Below are positions 1 to 8,690 of a stretch of DNA of 40,709 nucleotides, one piece after another. Source of the stretch: Candidatus Cardinium sp. TP (GTDB lineage: Bacteria > Bacteroidota > Bacteroidia > Cytophagales > Amoebophilaceae); contig NZ_JANAVR010000006.1 of assembly GCF_025215055.1 (NCBI RefSeq), positions 1-40,709 of the forward strand, in the 5' to 3' direction. Below the pieces are notes generated by a model. The model ran no database searches and had not been told where the DNA came from. It worked only from the letters and a program-made list of their open reading frames with translations. The number at the start of each line of letters is the position of its first letter. Position 1 is the stretch's first letter. The position numbers were made by a program, and so were the translations under genes.

Positions 1-120
1 TGTTCCCTAACGTTTTTGCCAGTTCCAATAAGCCTAATTTCGGTTTAATGATTTTTTGATGTAAGTTCATAATAGGTATAATTTATATCCGTACAAAGTT
101 AATAATTGTCAGATTAAATC

Positions 121-576
121 TTAACTAGTGAATTTTATTTTATTTTTAAGGATATGTTGGATTAAATCCTGGTTTAGCTTTTCACTATATAGTGCTGCGA
201 TAGCCTCTTTATCTTTTTTAGAAACCTCTTCTGATTGAACTTGAATCCTATTGATCCGCTCTACCAACTTCCTCATAGTCATGAAATTGTTATTTTTTAG
301 GCTTTCTAATTGAAAATATTTTACTGGGTCATTTTTATAAAAGTTAGGGTTAGATAACGTTTTATCTATCTTTTTATTTTGAATCTCTAGATTTTTAATT
401 TGTTCTTTATAGATGGGGATCAGACGATTATTGGACTCTTTAGCAGCTATTTTGATTTGATCTGACCGACGAAATTCTCTTTGAATATCTGAGCAAAGGC
501 TGTTTAAACTTTTTGGAGATTTGGTACCCAGGAAATTACTACTTCTACTGGTAAAAGAATCTATCTTACCTAACAA
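121..576 (-). CDS. hypothetical protein, probably 5'-truncated
   Basis: No family recognised. The 151 residues from the TTG at 576 are highly charged, mostly predicted helix (central part rich in K, N, E and Q), with no signal peptide or membrane segment. The frame stays open upstream to 690, well past that weak TTG start, but holds no ATG there. It runs straight into the terminal inverted repeat of the element at 652-994. I infer that the original 5' end was lost when that element or the neighbouring IS3 remnant arrived. The coding character is plausible but not proven; it could be a remnant. Confidence 0.45.
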   Translation of the reverse strand: MLGKIDSFTSRSSNFLGTKSPKSLNSLCSDIQREFRRSDQIKIAAKESNNRLIPIYKEQIKNLEIQNKKIDKTLSNPNFYKNDPVKYFQLESLKNNNFMTMRKLVERINRIQVQSEEVSKKDKEAIAALYSEKLNQDLIQHILKNKIKFTS

Positions 577-651
577 ATACTTTTCTCTATAAGAGGAAAA
601 AGAACAGTCTCTTTTAAGGTTTCTAGTACGATCTAAACTAGGTATATAGTC

Positions 652-994
652 TGTGTGATTCGTAGAGATTGTTACACCTCTATTGTCAGATCAAGTTTAA
701 ACTTGACAGGATTTCTACCTGTTCATTATTTAATTATCATTATTAAATTAATAATTTAATATGTGATGATCTGTATTTATGGATAACTTAATCAAGTTAT
801 CCATAAATACACATCTCAATCAATATGAGGACTAAAGACAATGAAACCAGTGTAGAGCAGGTGATCAAAATATATACGATTGTTGACCTTATAAAAAATT
901 TTAAAAATTGAATTAAATAATTAAACTATTTAAACTGAATACAAGCTGAACTTAATCTTACATTCTTATTGTAACAACCTCTACGAATCATACA
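652..994. repeat. 343-bp element with 24-bp terminal inverted repeats (MITE-like)
   Basis: The left end holds TGATTCGTAGAGATTGTTAC (656-675). The right end, 971-990, is its reverse complement with one mismatch. Extending outward to 652 and 994 gives 22 of 24 matches. The interior is very AT-rich and non-coding, with several palindromes, including TCAAGTTTAAACTTGA near 691-706 and a strong hairpin at 772-811. No transposase is encoded, so it looks like a non-autonomous element or a paired set of IS ends. It separates a truncated hypothetical gene from a truncated IS3 remnant. No clear target duplication is visible. Confidence 0.6.
772..811. repeat. perfect 18-bp hairpin
   Basis: TGTATTTATGGATAACTT (772-789) and its exact reverse complement (794-811) are separated by the four bases AATC. 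It lies inside the inverted-repeat element at 652-994. No T-run follows, so it is not a standard terminator. Confidence 0.7.
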
Positions 995-1593
995 TAAATA
1001 TTGGGTCAACTCTGGTAAGACAAAGCAGGTTCATGTACCTAAATCGAATCAGGTTTGGAGTGGGAATATTACTTATATTCGAACCAATACTGGTTACATG
1101 TATCTTTCGGCTATTATAGATTGGCATAGTAAAGCTATAAGCTATAAATTATCCAATACTATGGATTATGGATACAAGGCTTGTAACAGACACACTGCAA
1201 GAGGCACTTAGCAAATATCCTGTACCAGCGTGCTTTAATAGTGATCAAGGTAGCCAGTATACTAGTCATAAGTATACAGGACTATTAAAAAATCATAATA
1301 TTCAAATCTATATGAGTGGAAAAGGTAGAAGTATTGATAATATTGTAATGGAAATATTTTTTAGAACACTAAAATATAATTGCAACATTATCAATGAGTT
1401 TTAAAATATTAAGGTGTTAAAAGAGGGAATTAGCAGTTACATTACTAAATATAATTACCAAAGGTTTCATTCTAGTATTAACTATCAAAAACCTATGAAC
1501 GTTTATCTTAACCATTTAAAAATGGTAACCTAGAAAATGCGGAAATAACAGGAAAGAAAAGTAAAGAAAAAAAACTCCGAAAAAATCAGTCCA
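995..1593 (+). mobile_element. 3' remnant of an IS3-family insertion sequence
   Basis: This is the distal part of an IS3-family element: a decayed orfB, then a tail ending at 1593 in TCAGTCCA. The reverse complement of that end, TGGACTGA, matches the start of the second IS copy at 40590, so both copies probably belong to one IS type. The 5' half (orfA and the start of orfB) is missing and is replaced by the inverted-repeat element ending at 994. A palindromic repeat begins directly after the IS end. Confidence 0.7.
1005..1533 (+). pseudogene. IS3-family transposase OrfB (DDE integrase), degenerate
   Basis: The recognisable integrase core includes NQVWSGNITYI, SDQGSQYTS, a GKGRSIDNIVME segment and a final RFHSSINYQKPMNVY block. 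Several lesions are visible. The first catalytic Asp is Asn (GGG AAT ATT at 1062-1070, where the family has D-I-T-Y). A 7-bp tandem duplication of TATGGAT (1160-1166 and 1167-1173) shifts the frame. A TAA at 1402-1404 interrupts the last third, which then reads open to the TAG at 1531. The second Asp and the Glu are still present. The protein is dead on three counts, and its N-terminal portion is absent. Confidence 0.8.
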
Positions 1594-1836
1594 TTATAGT
1601 TCACGTTACTGATTAATAATGGATTTTATCCCACTTTTTTATCAAGAAAAAATTGGGATAAAAATCAAGCTCTCTGCAAAAAGTAGCTAAAAGTGTCATT
1701 ATTCAGATGGAAAAACAGCCCCCCTTTTGGGGGCTTGAAAGGAAATTGTTTTTCAAAATCATCTGTAAGATGATACTGTATGTGTTCAGCGTGATAGTTT
1801 TTTTTGACATAAAAAACCAGTGACTTGAATAGATAT
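1594..1836. repeat. family-1 palindromic repeat, inverted copy
   Basis: It contains the family modules: a degenerate CCACTTTTTT-ATCAAG-AAAAAA hairpin near 1630, the AAGCC/GGGGGC core near 1720, the end GTATGTGTTCAGCG near 1779, and a second end, ACCAGTGACTTGAATAGATAT. It lies between the IS3 remnant (plus strand) and the ankyrin gene (minus strand), which converge here. The 1534-1958 stretch has no gene. Confidence 0.65.
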
Positions 1837-1958
1837 AAAGCACAGCCTCAGGGCTAAGCTTATAACTCTAAGGCTGTGCTTTCAGTTTAAGGGAACCTTT
1901 TTTCTGCTGCTTAAGCAGATTGATCTATGGAAAATATATTAGATGTATGCTGCCCGTG

Positions 1959-3023
1959 CTACTTCCTTTCCTCTGTTACTATTTGGATCAAGGTATCAGC
2001 ATATTGTTTACCTATATCACCTTTAAACCAGCCCACCCAAGTTGTACCCTCGTGATTCTTAATATCCTTTAAAATATGATTCCAATCCTCTAGTTTTAGA
2101 CCATTTTTTACAGTCTTTATGACATACCTGAATATTTTAGTATTCTTATCAGACCATATAGGTTGTGTACCCTTTTTGTGGATGAATGCGGATAAATAGA
2201 TCGAAGACCATACAGTTTTCCCGTCTTTTGTTGTTGAAAAAAATTGCTTGATTACTTCATCTACCCCTGATAGCTTAATCAATTGAGGCAGTAGTTTTGT
2301 AAATAGCTCTAGATCATTTACACAAGCAAGGGTATGCAGAAACGTCTCACCATTGTTATTTTTATTAAATAATTCTTTCGGGTCAAGTTTATAAATCAAT
2401 TTTCTTGCTATTTCTGTCCATTTATTTGCAACAGCGAAATGCAATATATTGTTACCTGACTTTGGATCTGTGCACGTGAGATTTGTTTCAGGCTGCTCGA
2501 TTAATCTACTAGCTATGTATTTATTCGGTGCACCTCGCTTCTGACATGCCGTCAAAATCGGCCGCGTACCATCCTTGTCTTCTTTATTGAGATTAACCGC
2601 TGACTTAAATTCTATAAAAATGTCACATATTTTTTTATTGCCTTGTTGTATAGCTTCCGTCAAAGGTGTGTTCCCAGATTTTGGGTCAGGCGCATTTATA
2701 AAGTCTGCATTTTTGTGCAAAAATCCTGATTTTTTATCTTCAACAAAGCGTTCTAAAATTATTTTGACTTTTTCAGGCTCATTGTGCTTTACCGTAGCGT
2801 AAAACCCGTTGCGATTCTTTTCATCTGGAACACTAATATCTTTTTGGTTCTCTATATGTTCACGATATTGATCAACATTCATCTTCATTGCCATACATCC
2901 TGCTGTTCCACTTGTACTCCATCCCCTACACACCTGAGCCTGCAACACAACTAACAGCAATAGCGCCTTTGTCCCTTTGGCCAATAAACCAAACCGTTTA
3001 CTCATTCCCTTTATGCCTTTCAT
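1959..3023 (-). CDS. secreted ankyrin-repeat protein
   Basis: The 354-residue protein begins with basic residues and a hydrophobic stretch (KALLLLVVLQAQV, about residues 19-31), a likely signal peptide. A Cys in GTAGC, near residue 43, is too far from the core for a convincing lipobox. Ankyrin-type units follow: GNTPLTEAIQQGN (about 116-128), DGTRPILTACQKRG, GNNILHFAVANKW and NGETFLHTLACVND, with the phrase DPKSGN occurring twice. The last 100 residues have no clear repeat. Ankyrin repeats bind proteins, and exported ones are typical host-interaction factors in intracellular symbionts; that role is inferred. A second in-frame Met at residue 7 is an alternative start. Confidence 0.8.
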   Translation of the reverse strand: MKGIKGMSKRFGLLAKGTKALLLLVVLQAQVCRGWSTSGTAGCMAMKMNVDQYREHIENQKDISVPDEKNRNGFYATVKHNEPEKVKIILERFVEDKKSGFLHKNADFINAPDPKSGNTPLTEAIQQGNKKICDIFIEFKSAVNLNKEDKDGTRPILTACQKRGAPNKYIASRLIEQPETNLTCTDPKSGNNILHFAVANKWTEIARKLIYKLDPKELFNKNNNGETFLHTLACVNDLELFTKLLPQLIKLSGVDEVIKQFFSTTKDGKTVWSSIYLSAFIHKKGTQPIWSDKNTKIFRYVIKTVKNGLKLEDWNHILKDIKNHEGTTWVGWFKGDIGKQYADTLIQIVTEERK

Positions 3024-3247
3024 GTTTTTATTTTTTTTTAATTAAATTCTAGCAAATCATGCGCTTCTATTTACACGGAGAGCTTCCCTTTTTTTTAAAA
3101 AAATACGTAATCCATGTTAAAAAACCTAAGTTGTAGCTATAGATGTTGTCGTTTTAAGGTAGAGAATGGTGGCCAATTGGGTTGTAGCGTGCTTGTATAT
3201 CGACCAAATGTACTACTTTAACGCTTTAACTATTACCTTATATTATT

Positions 3248-5839
3248 ATGTCTAAACCAGTTGAGCCAACACCGTTAATGCGGCAGTATTTCGCTATTAA
3301 AGAGAAATATCCTGGGGCGTTGTTGCTTTTCCGCGTGGGTGATTTTTATGAAACCTTTTTGGAAGATGCAGTGCAGGCGAGTAACGTGTTGGATATTGCG
3401 CTTACCAAACGGGCCAATGGATCGGCGGCTAGTGTGGAATTGGCGGGTTTTCCCCACCATTCTTTAGATCTATATCTGCCTAAGTTGGTCAAAGCGGGCT
3501 ATCGCGTAGCGATTTGTGATCAATTGGAAGATCCTAAACAGGCCAAGGGTATTGTACAAAGAGGGGTTACAGAACTGGTTACGCCTGGTCTTTCTTTTAA
3601 TGAAGCGGTGTTGGATCAAAGCGCCAATAACTACCTAGCCTCTATTGTTTTTGATAAAAAAATGCTAGGTATAGCTTGCTTAGATCTTTCTACAGGGGAA
3701 TTTTTTGTGACGCAAGGTGCCGCTGATTATATCCAAAAAGTGTTGCATCACTTGGCGCCATCGGAAATTGTTTTGAACAAAAAACAGCAGGCCTTATGGG
3801 ATGCATTTGCGCAAGATGCTTTTCATATCTATCCACTCGATGAGTGGGTATTTCAGTTTGACTATGCCTATGGTCTGCTGAATAACCATTTTGGTACCCA
3901 CTCTTTAAAAGGGTTTGGTATTGCAGGTTGCCCTATGGGTATTACAGCAGCTGGTGTAGTTTTACACTACTTATCAGAAACAGAACATAAAAAAATTAAA
4001 CATATTCGTTCCATTGTTCGCCTAGAGGCGCATCACTATGCCTGGCTTGACCCATTTACCGTTAAAGCTTTGGAGTTGATGGTGCCACAACAGGTAGGGG
4101 GAACGGCATTGATTGACCTATTAGATAGAACAGTGACCCCTATGGGGGCACGACTACTTAAAAAATGGCTGCTGTTTCCGCTTAAAGCGGTGCAACCTAT
4201 CCAAGAACGGTTGGCTATAGTTGAATACCTGGTAGGAGATGGTACATTGACTGCATTATTGGTCAGCTATTTGAAACAAATAGGTGATGTAGAGCGGTTA
4301 ATCTCTAAAGTAGCGGCCAGCAGGGTCCAGCCACGGGACATGGTAGCGCTAAAAAGGGCATTGGAGCAAGTGCAAGCGATACAAACGGCCTTGCAAGGGG
4401 TTAGATGCCTACAAAAACTACATGCACAACTCCATGGATGCCACGCTTTGGTGCATAGCATCCACCGTACCCTTCAGGAGGATCCGCCGCTATCTATCCA
4501 TCAAGGTGGGCTGATTAGACCACAGGTCCATGAGCGGTTGGATGCGTTGAATAAAATCATGTACGAGGGTAAAGATTATTTGATTCAACTGCAACAAATG
4601 GAAAGCAAGCGTACCCGTATTCCTTCTTTAAAGGTCTCTTATAACCGTGTATTTGGTTATTACCTTGAAGTACCTAATGCCCATAAACATAAAGTACCCA
4701 CCAATTGGATACGCAAACAAACCCTAGCGGGTGCAGAACGGTATGTCACCGAAGCGTTAAAACAGTATGAAGAACAGATCCTACACGCAGGCGAAGAAGC
4801 ACAGCTGCTAGAACAACAACTCTATCAAGCGTTAGTAGAGGAAGCGGCAGCATTTATTCCACCCATTCAAGACAATGCAAAACATGTTGCACAATTGGAT
4901 TGTTATCTGGCGTTTGCCAAACAAGCCGTTGAGCACCATTATAACAAACCTGTGATAGATGATGGCCACCTGTTGCATCTGATAGGGAGCCGCCATCCGG
5001 TTATTGAGCAGCGCTTACCCATAGATAAAGCTTATACCCCTAATGATATCTATTTAAATCCATCTGAACAACAAATCTTAGTCATTACAGGGCCTAATAT
5101 GGCTGGTAAGTCCGCCCTATTGCGTCAGGTGGCACTAACAGTATTAATGGCTCAGATGGGTTCTTTTGTACCAGCGGACTCGGCCCAAATTGGCGTGGTA
5201 GATAAAATCTTTACAAGAGTAGGCGCATCCGATAACTTGGCCCAAGGGGAGTCCACTTTTATGATGGAGATGACCGAAACAGCCAGTATTATGCATAATC
5301 TTAGTGAACGTAGTTTGGTATTGATGGATGAGATAGGACGTGGTACCAGTACCTATGATGGGATTTCTATTGCTTGGGCACTGGTGGAATATTTGCACAA
5401 TCACCCGAATTATAAGCCTAAAACGCTTTTTGCTACCCATTACCATGAGTTGAATGAGTTGGCCAAAACGCTCCCTAGAGTTAAAAACTTTCATGTAGCG
5501 GTGCAGGAAATAGATCGAAAAATTCTATTTCTACATAAACTGGTGGCTGGAGGTAGCCAGCATAGCTTTGGCATTCATGTAGCCCAAATGGCTGGTATGC
5601 CTGTTACCATTTTGGAAAGAGCAAGAGAGGTATTGGCGCACCTATCCCAAGTAGGCAGGCATGCCCAGGTAGAAAAATTGCCGCAAGTACAATATCAACT
5701 TAAACTTTTTGAGCCAGATAATGGCCTCAGTGAGCTTAAAGCCTACTTAGAAAGCATTGACATCAATACTCTTTCTCCAGTAGACGCTTTAATAAAACTC
5801 AATGACCTCAAAAATAGGGTTGAAAGATTTAAAAATTAG
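3248..5839 (+). CDS. mutS: DNA mismatch repair protein MutS
   Basis: This 863-residue protein is full length for MutS1. It recognises base mismatches and small loops and recruits MutL in an ATP-dependent way. The mismatch-reading Phe-x-Glu is present as FYE at residues 33-35. The Walker A motif GPNMAGKS is at 615-622 (Lys621) and the Walker B Asp-Glu of LMDEIG at 694-695, followed by GRGTSTYDG and the FATHYHEL switch segment. All mismatch-binding, connector, core, clamp and ATPase domains appear intact. The gene stands alone, with tRNA-Gly following on the same strand. Retention of intact mismatch repair contrasts with the many frameshifted accessory genes around it. Confidence 0.97.
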   Translation: MSKPVEPTPLMRQYFAIKEKYPGALLLFRVGDFYETFLEDAVQASNVLDIALTKRANGSAASVELAGFPHHSLDLYLPKLVKAGYRVAICDQLEDPKQAKGIVQRGVTELVTPGLSFNEAVLDQSANNYLASIVFDKKMLGIACLDLSTGEFFVTQGAADYIQKVLHHLAPSEIVLNKKQQALWDAFAQDAFHIYPLDEWVFQFDYAYGLLNNHFGTHSLKGFGIAGCPMGITAAGVVLHYLSETEHKKIKHIRSIVRLEAHHYAWLDPFTVKALELMVPQQVGGTALIDLLDRTVTPMGARLLKKWLLFPLKAVQPIQERLAIVEYLVGDGTLTALLVSYLKQIGDVERLISKVAASRVQPRDMVALKRALEQVQAIQTALQGVRCLQKLHAQLHGCHALVHSIHRTLQEDPPLSIHQGGLIRPQVHERLDALNKIMYEGKDYLIQLQQMESKRTRIPSLKVSYNRVFGYYLEVPNAHKHKVPTNWIRKQTLAGAERYVTEALKQYEEQILHAGEEAQLLEQQLYQALVEEAAAFIPPIQDNAKHVAQLDCYLAFAKQAVEHHYNKPVIDDGHLLHLIGSRHPVIEQRLPIDKAYTPNDIYLNPSEQQILVITGPNMAGKSALLRQVALTVLMAQMGSFVPADSAQIGVVDKIFTRVGASDNLAQGESTFMMEMTETASIMHNLSERSLVLMDEIGRGTSTYDGISIAWALVEYLHNHPNYKPKTLFATHYHELNELAKTLPRVKNFHVAVQEIDRKILFLHKLVAGGSQHSFGIHVAQMAGMPVTILERAREVLAHLSQVGRHAQVEKLPQVQYQLKLFEPDNGLSELKAYLESIDINTLSPVDALIKLNDLKNRVERFKN

Positions 5840-5910
5840 CTATAAAAGTGGATAACGATTTTGAAAAAATAGAATCTTTAAGTAAATTCGGTCTATTGTA
5901 TAGCGTATAA

Positions 5911-5983
<73 letters not shown>

Positions 5984-6065
5984 CATCTGATCTGTTTGTA
6001 AGCCTCTATTTCATATAATGATCAGTGGTTGAGTAGATGTTGCGTTTATTTTTATCTCCCCACGG

Positions 6066-6306
6066 GTATGTGTTCAGCGCGATGGTTTTTTGCGTCAAAA
6101 AAAACCGCCCCTGTAAAAAGTCGCATTTTACAGATGATTTGGAAAAACAGTTTCCTTTGAAGCCCCTATAGGGGGCGCTTCCTGTTTTTCCATCTGTAAG
6201 ATGGCACTTTCAGCGGTTTTTACTGAGGGCTTGATTTTTTGTACACTTTTTTATCAAGAAAAAAGTGGGATAAGGTTCATCATTAACGAGTAATGTGAAC
6301 AGATAC
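6066..6306. repeat. family-1 palindromic repeat (reference copy, 241 bp)
   Basis: It starts GTATGTGTTCA and ends TGTGAACAGATAC, giving an 11-bp terminal inverted repeat with one mismatch. Between the ends are CCGCCCCTGTAAAAAGTCGC, a long imperfect palindrome centred on AAGCCCC/GGGGGCGCTT (about 6170) with GGAAAAACAG/CTGTTTTTCC arms, and the hairpin CCACTTTTTT-ATCAAG-AAAAAAGTGG, here altered to ACACTTTTTT. No protein is encoded. It separates the two tRNA genes. Related copies occur near 1594, 9485, 18324, 20791, 37305 and 38879, with short versions near 6835, 7013 and 14053. Confidence 0.75.
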
Positions 6307-6326
6307 TCCCATGGATATTCGGCTTT

Positions 6327-6409
6327 GCCAGGATGGTGGAATTGGTATACACGCAAGACTTAAAATCTTGTGGCCTTTGGCCATGCGGGTTCGATCCCCG
6401 CTCCTGGTA
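6327..6409 (+). tRNA. tRNA-Leu (anticodon TAA)
   Basis: An 83-nt class II tRNA. The acceptor GCCAGGA pairs with TCCTGGT (6402-6408, first pair G-T), discriminator A. The anticodon stem CAAGA/TCTTG encloses CTTAAAA, giving the UAA anticodon. The extra arm GTGGCCTTTGGCCAT forms its own stem, and the T-arm is GCGGGTTCGATCCCCGC. CCA is not encoded. It starts 20 bp after the family-1 repeat. Confidence 0.94.
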
Positions 6410-6439
6410 CGCATTAAAGTATTGTTTCTCGTTGTATCG

Positions 6440-6769
6440 ATGGGTTCTATTTCCTTTTTAGATGTAGTGGCATGTATCGGTTCATCTACAGCCGTGCTCT
6501 CCCTGCTTCCGCAGATTATACAGTCCTATAGAACAAAATCTGTTCATGACGTTTCCATGTTGATGCTCTTGAACCTGACGGTTTCTTCCATTAGCTGGAC
6601 CCTTTATGGCGCAATGACAGCTGATAAGCCATTGTGTTTAACGAATGTGTTGCTGACCATTGGTTCTTTGATTATGCTAGCGCTCAAGTGCAAATACCGT
6701 GCAACGGATCGTCCAAATCTCGTACAGCCAGCTGACCACCGTAAAAAACGGAAAGAACGTCTATTGTAA
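6440..6769 (+). CDS. SemiSWEET-like PQ-loop small transporter
   Basis: A 109-residue membrane protein with three predicted helices (about residues 5-22, 37-57 and 65-83) and the PQ-loop signature LSLLPQIIQSYRTKSVHDVS in helix 1, as in SemiSWEET/MtN3 proteins. Those form homodimers that move sugars or other small solutes across the inner membrane; the substrate here is unknown. The basic tail after residue 90 (HRKKRKERLL) is longer than usual. I chose the ATG at 6440 because upstream in-frame starts lie inside tRNA-Leu. The gene is probably read through from the tRNA. It converges with the ATP/ADP translocase gene. Confidence 0.75.
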   Translation: MGSISFLDVVACIGSSTAVLSLLPQIIQSYRTKSVHDVSMLMLLNLTVSSISWTLYGAMTADKPLCLTNVLLTIGSLIMLALKCKYRATDRPNLVQPADHRKKRKERLL

Positions 6770-6834
6770 AACATTGCGATGCATACCTTATCCTTCGCAT
6801 CCCTTCAGTTGTATGGCCAGGCTACTCTAAAGTA

Positions 6835-6952
6835 GTATCTGTTCAACTCACTGTGCGTTTTTTTTGACGCAAAAAACCAGTGACTGAAACAGATACCTAA
6901 TAACAACCACTGTGCTGAACACATACTATTAACCAGTAACGTGAACAGATAC
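6835..6952. repeat. short family-1 repeat ends (62-bp hairpin unit plus paired ends)
   Basis: 6835-6896 begins GTATCTGTTCAACTCACTG and ends CAGTGACTGAAACAGATAC, a near-perfect inverted repeat around TTTTTTTTGACGCAAAAAA. Directly after it, 6917-6952 joins an inverted GCTGAACACATAC end to a TAACGTGAACAGATAC end. These are family-1 ends without the usual core. The 6770-7084 stretch holds no gene. Confidence 0.65.
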
Positions 6953-7012
6953 TCGGCGGCCATAAGCGCTTTAAATTGACGCAATCGAAAAAAACGCTGA
7001 TTAAAATAATAT

Positions 7013-7077
7013 GTATCTGTTCAAATCACTGGTTTTTTGCACACTTTTGGACCAAGCCAAAAGTGTGCAAAAGATAC
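7013..7077. repeat. family-1-related hairpin between convergent genes
   Basis: It opens with the family end GTATCTGTTCAAATCACTGG and closes with AAGATAC. Between them is a perfect 15-bp stem (7036-7050 with 7057-7071, TTTGCACACTTTTGG) and a six-base loop. It sits 8 bp beyond the stop codon of the translocase gene and could act as a terminator, though no clean T-run follows on that strand. Confidence 0.55.
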
Positions 7078-7084
7078 TTTGTAT

Positions 7085-8584
7085 CTAGCTGGTTACCTGC
7101 ACCTTATTGGCATCTGCAAGTTCTGCCTCATGTTTTTGCTCAGCTGCAGCTTTTAGCTTACCTAGTGTGCGAACAGCTATTAACCAAAGTATAATCACAG
7201 CTATGATGATCAGTACGATGGGCGTACGAATACTAGCGATATCACCACCACCAATCAACGTGGACATACCCGTAATCAATACAGAGGCTAAACTCTTTCC
7301 CAAACGAGAGCCTACACCATCTACAGCGGCTTTCCCACGTACCTTGGTTTCTTCATCTAGTGGAATATAGACCGCTTCTTTCGTTGGGTCAAAAAGGACA
7401 TATTTCACCGACTTAATCAAAACTACATTATAGAGGCCTACTTGAACAGATAGATGCAAAGCAGTGAGATTAAAACCCTTTAAAAAATCATCCAAAGCAT
7501 CACCAAATCGTAGAAAAGTGAAAAACAACACAGTCATCACTAATGCCGTAACCGGTGTGGCAGATGCGGCAAATCCCCATCCTCTTTTTCGTATAGGTGT
7601 GGCAAGGAAAAGGGTCACTAAAATAGAGATGATGCCTACTGCAATTTGTTGCTGTGAATAAATCCCTGCATAAATGGTATTGTCTCCAGTAATTTTTACA
7701 TATTGCTGAATTTGTGCTTTTTGTACGGCTTCAAAAAGCGCAATCACTAATCCATAACCGATTACCAATATGGAAAGCAATATCAGATACCTAGAGCGCG
7801 CTAGGAACTTCATAGAATCCATAAAGGACATTTTTACCTTTACTTTTTTAGGCTTTTGTTCAATTTGATAGTAGGCTGGATTGGCTTTTATATCTGCTGT
7901 AAAATAGTTGTATACGAACAGAATCAGCACAATAGCCGTAATCACAAACTTTAAACCTTGATCAAAATTGGCAGCTACACTCTCAAGCTTAAGAATACAT
8001 CCAGCTAGAATACTGCCCACGGCTGCAAACATACTTAAAAAGCTATAAAACCTTTTTGCTTGATTTACAGCAGTAATCTCATTTACAAAGGTCCAAAATA
8101 CCACACTTAGTGCAAAAGTGCCCCAAGCCTCAGCATGGATATAAAAGAGAGAAATAGGCCAATGGCAAATAGCTCCCCACAGTCCTACAAGGCTTGGAAA
8201 TTTTGCTTCCAGTAGTTTAGAGAGGCTAGTGAGTTGCAATAGCTCTTTTTGAGGTAGTAAAAAAACCAGTGACAGGGTAAAAAATGAAAGAAAGTAAATC
8301 ATAACGGCATTGAATCTGCCATCCCTTCCTGTAGAACGACTCACTTTTCCATAAAGAATGGTAAAGAAAATCATGCTAGGTGTAATCGCTACTGCTTTTA
8401 ACCAGTAGATAGCTGTAGTATTTATCTCCTTAAGGATATTCATATCTTTAAGAGAACGTGTAAGCGCGTAACAGAAAGATATGAGAATAAATATAAAGGC
8501 CATTGGCAAAAATTTACGTAGCTCACTTTTATGAATGGGAAATAGCATCCCACGCAGGTTACCAAACTCTTTTTTCGTGCTCAT
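7085..8584 (-). CDS. tlc: ATP/ADP translocase, NTT (Tlc) family
   Basis: A 499-residue polytopic membrane protein with about 11-12 hydrophobic segments and the NTT N-terminal signature ELRKFLPMAFIFILISFCY, followed by TRSLKD. NTT carriers of intracellular bacteria and plastids exchange host ATP for bacterial ADP or import other nucleotides across the inner membrane. Substrate specificity cannot be read from sequence. Length matches the family (about 500 residues). I start at the ATG at 8584 (MSTKKEFG); an in-frame ATG at 8617 would add 11 unusual residues. The gene is monocistronic and is the clearest sign of an energy-parasitic intracellular lifestyle in the window. Confidence 0.93.
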   Translation of the reverse strand: MSTKKEFGNLRGMLFPIHKSELRKFLPMAFIFILISFCYALTRSLKDMNILKEINTTAIYWLKAVAITPSMIFFTILYGKVSRSTGRDGRFNAVMIYFLSFFTLSLVFLLPQKELLQLTSLSKLLEAKFPSLVGLWGAICHWPISLFYIHAEAWGTFALSVVFWTFVNEITAVNQAKRFYSFLSMFAAVGSILAGCILKLESVAANFDQGLKFVITAIVLILFVYNYFTADIKANPAYYQIEQKPKKVKVKMSFMDSMKFLARSRYLILLSILVIGYGLVIALFEAVQKAQIQQYVKITGDNTIYAGIYSQQQIAVGIISILVTLFLATPIRKRGWGFAASATPVTALVMTVLFFTFLRFGDALDDFLKGFNLTALHLSVQVGLYNVVLIKSVKYVLFDPTKEAVYIPLDEETKVRGKAAVDGVGSRLGKSLASVLITGMSTLIGGGDIASIRTPIVLIIIAVIILWLIAVRTLGKLKAAAEQKHEAELADANKVQVTS

Positions 8585-8690
8585 TGTATATTTTAATTTA
8601 GTTAGAATATAAAACATAAAATATTGATGGATGCATCAGCTATTTTATGGTATTGTCAAATATTTTTATAGAATGTTCGTTATGTTTTTT

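Noticed and set aside
6311-6439. N-terminal extension of the SemiSWEET-like gene
   Set aside because: This stretch is tRNA-Leu and its flank; the membrane protein starts naturally at the ATG at 6440.
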